From Sulfurospirillum arsenophilum NBRC 109478 (GTDB lineage Bacteria; Campylobacterota; Campylobacteria; Campylobacterales; Sulfurospirillaceae), in NCBI RefSeq assembly GCF_000813345.1, contig NZ_BBQF01000004.1:1-64000 (forward strand): a DNA stretch of 64,000 nucleotides, in the 5' to 3' direction. Shown here in pieces: positions 62,719 to 64,000 of the stretch. The translations under genes and the position numbers were made by a program. The stretch's first letter is position 1; every line of letters starts with the position of its first letter. The notes under the pieces are model-generated. The model was not told where the DNA came from, made no database searches, and was given only the letters and a program-made list of their open reading frames with translations.

Positions 62719-63321
62719 ATGGAAGACGAAGCGCAATTTTGGGAACAATTTTACGAAGCATTAAACCGTTATGCGCCCATAAGTCGTGATGAATTTGCAC
62801 TTTTGAAACCGTATCTCAAGCTTAGAGTTACCCCAAAAGGCGAAATGCTTCAAGACAACTATACGCCTGCAAATGCGATCTATTTTATCTGTAAAGGCTT
62901 GTTGCGTACTTACTACTTGCATGAGCAAAGTACGATTTACACCAAAAACCTCTTTATGGAAAATTACTTTTCTGCCTCTGTCGTTTCCCTTTTAACGGGT
63001 GAAAACTCTTACATGTGTATTCAAGCGTTGGAGCCGAGCATTCTTATAGAAATAAACTATAAAGGCTACCGACATCTTATAGACACAACTGAAGCGTTTA
63101 AAAACTTTTATATCTGCTATCTTGAAAAAAACTGGATCATCGAAAAAGAACAAAACGAGATCTCGCTCATCATTGACAACGCTACCACACGTTACCAAAA
63201 CTTCTTAAAAAAATTCCCAGACATTGAGAAAAGAGTTTCACAGCATCACATTGCAACGCATCTTGGCATTACGCCCACACAACTTAGCCGCATCAGAAAA
63301 AGTCTCAACATAGGTAAATGA
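62719..63321 (+). CDS. Crp/Fnr family transcriptional regulator
   Basis: A 200-residue protein. The cNMP-type effector domain runs to about residue 120 (AIYFICKGLLRTYYL). The HTH is at the C-terminus (ATHLGITPTQLSRIRKSL). It lacks the N-terminal cysteines of FNR and the Arg-Ser phosphate site of CRP, so its ligand is not clear. AGAAGGAGAAAAGC precedes the start. It could be the regulator of the TTGAT-N4-ATCAA box, but this is untested. Confidence 0.88.
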   Translation: MEDEAQFWEQFYEALNRYAPISRDEFALLKPYLKLRVTPKGEMLQDNYTPANAIYFICKGLLRTYYLHEQSTIYTKNLFMENYFSASVVSLLTGENSYMCIQALEPSILIEINYKGYRHLIDTTEAFKNFYICYLEKNWIIEKEQNEISLIIDNATTRYQNFLKKFPDIEKRVSQHHIATHLGITPTQLSRIRKSLNIGK

Positions 63322-63373
63322 CACCATTTTTAAAATCCGATACGATAACGTCCACTTTTGCTAAAGGACGTTC

Positions 63374-64000
63374 ATGTCAAACGGATTCAAAGCACACCTT
63401 ATGGTGCTTCTTGCCACTTTTTTAGTCGCAGGTTCTTTTATTGTTTCAAAAACGCTATCTGGTGTCATTCACCCTATTTCACTCAATCTTCTTCGTTTTA
63501 TCATCGCATCTCTTTTTCTTGCACCTTTTGTGCTGATGCGTTCTCGTAAACGCGCACTGATGCTGAGTACATTTCCTAGAGGACTCATGATTAGCCTCTT
63601 TTACGCACTCTACTTCATCGCTTTTTTTAAAGCACTTGAGTACACAACCGCTCTAAATACAGGAACACTTTACACGCTTGTTCCGCTTATAACAGCTATT
63701 TTGTGCATTTTCTTCTTTAAAGAACACATCAGTCCAAAACAACTCTTTATCTACCTGTGTGGCATCGTAGGCACACTCATCGTCGTCTTTCAAGGAGACA
63801 TCAACCTTCTACTGCACTTTTCACTGAGTACTGGTGATGTGATCTATCTAGGAGCTGTTGTTGCTATGGCAATTTATTCTATCTGCACCAAATACCTCCA
63901 CCGAGAAAAGGATGACACAAGCGTGCTGGTTTTTATGACACTATCAGGTGGTTCGGTGTGGATGGGAATGGCTTTAATACTCTTTGACATTCCTTTACAA
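63374..64000 (+). CDS. EamA/DMT family exporter (cut by window edge)
   Basis: The first 209 residues of a membrane protein with repeated EamA modules: LMVLLATFLVAGSFIVSKTL, LNLLRFIIASLFL, FKALEYTTALNTGTLYTLVPL. The end lies outside the window. It follows the Crp/Fnr gene by 52 bases on the same strand and may be regulated by it. Substrate unknown. Confidence 0.85.
   Translation, partial: MSNGFKAHLMVLLATFLVAGSFIVSKTLSGVIHPISLNLLRFIIASLFLAPFVLMRSRKRALMLSTFPRGLMISLFYALYFIAFFKALEYTTALNTGTLYTLVPLITAILCIFFFKEHISPKQLFIYLCGIVGTLIVVFQGDINLLLHFSLSTGDVIYLGAVVAMAIYSICTKYLHREKDDTSVLVFMTLSGGSVWMGMALILFDIPLQ

Overview
The window looks like chromosomal DNA of a Campylobacterota member, most plausibly Sulfurospirillum or a close relative. 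Reasons are the low-GC composition, the mix of genes (motAB, Epsilon-type histidine kinases, CZB-type chemoreceptor, DUF5644 protein, lactate-oxidation genes, Mo-nitrogenase, group 4-type [NiFe] hydrogenase genes) and the absence of phage or IS structure. No tRNA or rRNA gene and no CRISPR array was seen. The genus call is inference.

Layout. 1-2.6 kb: TetR regulator with a well-formed operator facing a cut-off downstream gene, then motA-motB. 2.7-8.5 kb: ABC-F ATPase, a very acidic small protein, PhnP-like hydrolase, soluble chemoreceptor, a chemoreceptor remnant fused to the 3' end of a ZIP metal transporter gene, and a ferritin-like protein. 8.5-11.6 kb: thiD-cytX-thiM salvage operon behind a TPP riboswitch. 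11.6-17.4 kb: a four-gene signalling operon (TonB receptor, YfiR-like periplasmic protein, histidine kinase, receiver-PAS-GGDEF-EAL protein). 17.5-21 kb: cation/proton antiporter, RNase P RNA, truD, thiL. 21-23.4 kb: a DUF5644-type gene pair and superoxide reductase. 23.4-28.6 kb: first nif locus (SIR2-like protein, a NifA without a DNA-binding domain, NifT, FAD oxidoreductase, aldo/keto reductase). 29-40 kb: cstA-yjiX-yjiA, aminotransferase, thioesterase-like gene, slyD, lactate oxidation genes, MFS exporter, NYN nuclease-like and HD proteins. 40.3-45 kb: hydrogenase module with hypA and a GltD-like oxidoreductase. 45-50.4 kb: TupA-like binding protein, chemoreceptor, tandem coiled-coil proteins, RNase H, GNAT-nitrilase fusion. 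50.5-55 kb: second nif locus, nifH-orf-nifD-nifK, with a sigma-54 promoter before nifH and a hairpin terminator after nifK. 55-64 kb: small metabolic and regulatory genes (D-amino-acid transaminase, two FMN-binding flavin proteins opposite a MocR regulator, diguanylate cyclase, two DMT exporters, Crp/Fnr regulator).

How they work together. NifA with RpoN would drive nifHDK and probably also the aldo/keto reductase-FAD oxidoreductase-nifT operon, since both have GG-N10-GC-like promoters with the same ACGGAAC core. The hydrogenase genes encode catalytic subunits, ferredoxins and a pyridine nucleotide oxidoreductase but no membrane subunit, which suggests a soluble H2/ferredoxin/NAD(P)H enzyme. 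Two features cut across the map: the palindrome TTTACATGTAAA, found 19 times exactly and at least 12 more times with one or two mismatches, inside genes, between genes and at the centre of terminators; and a roughly 80-base element with three conserved hairpins found upstream of thiL and again upstream of nifD.
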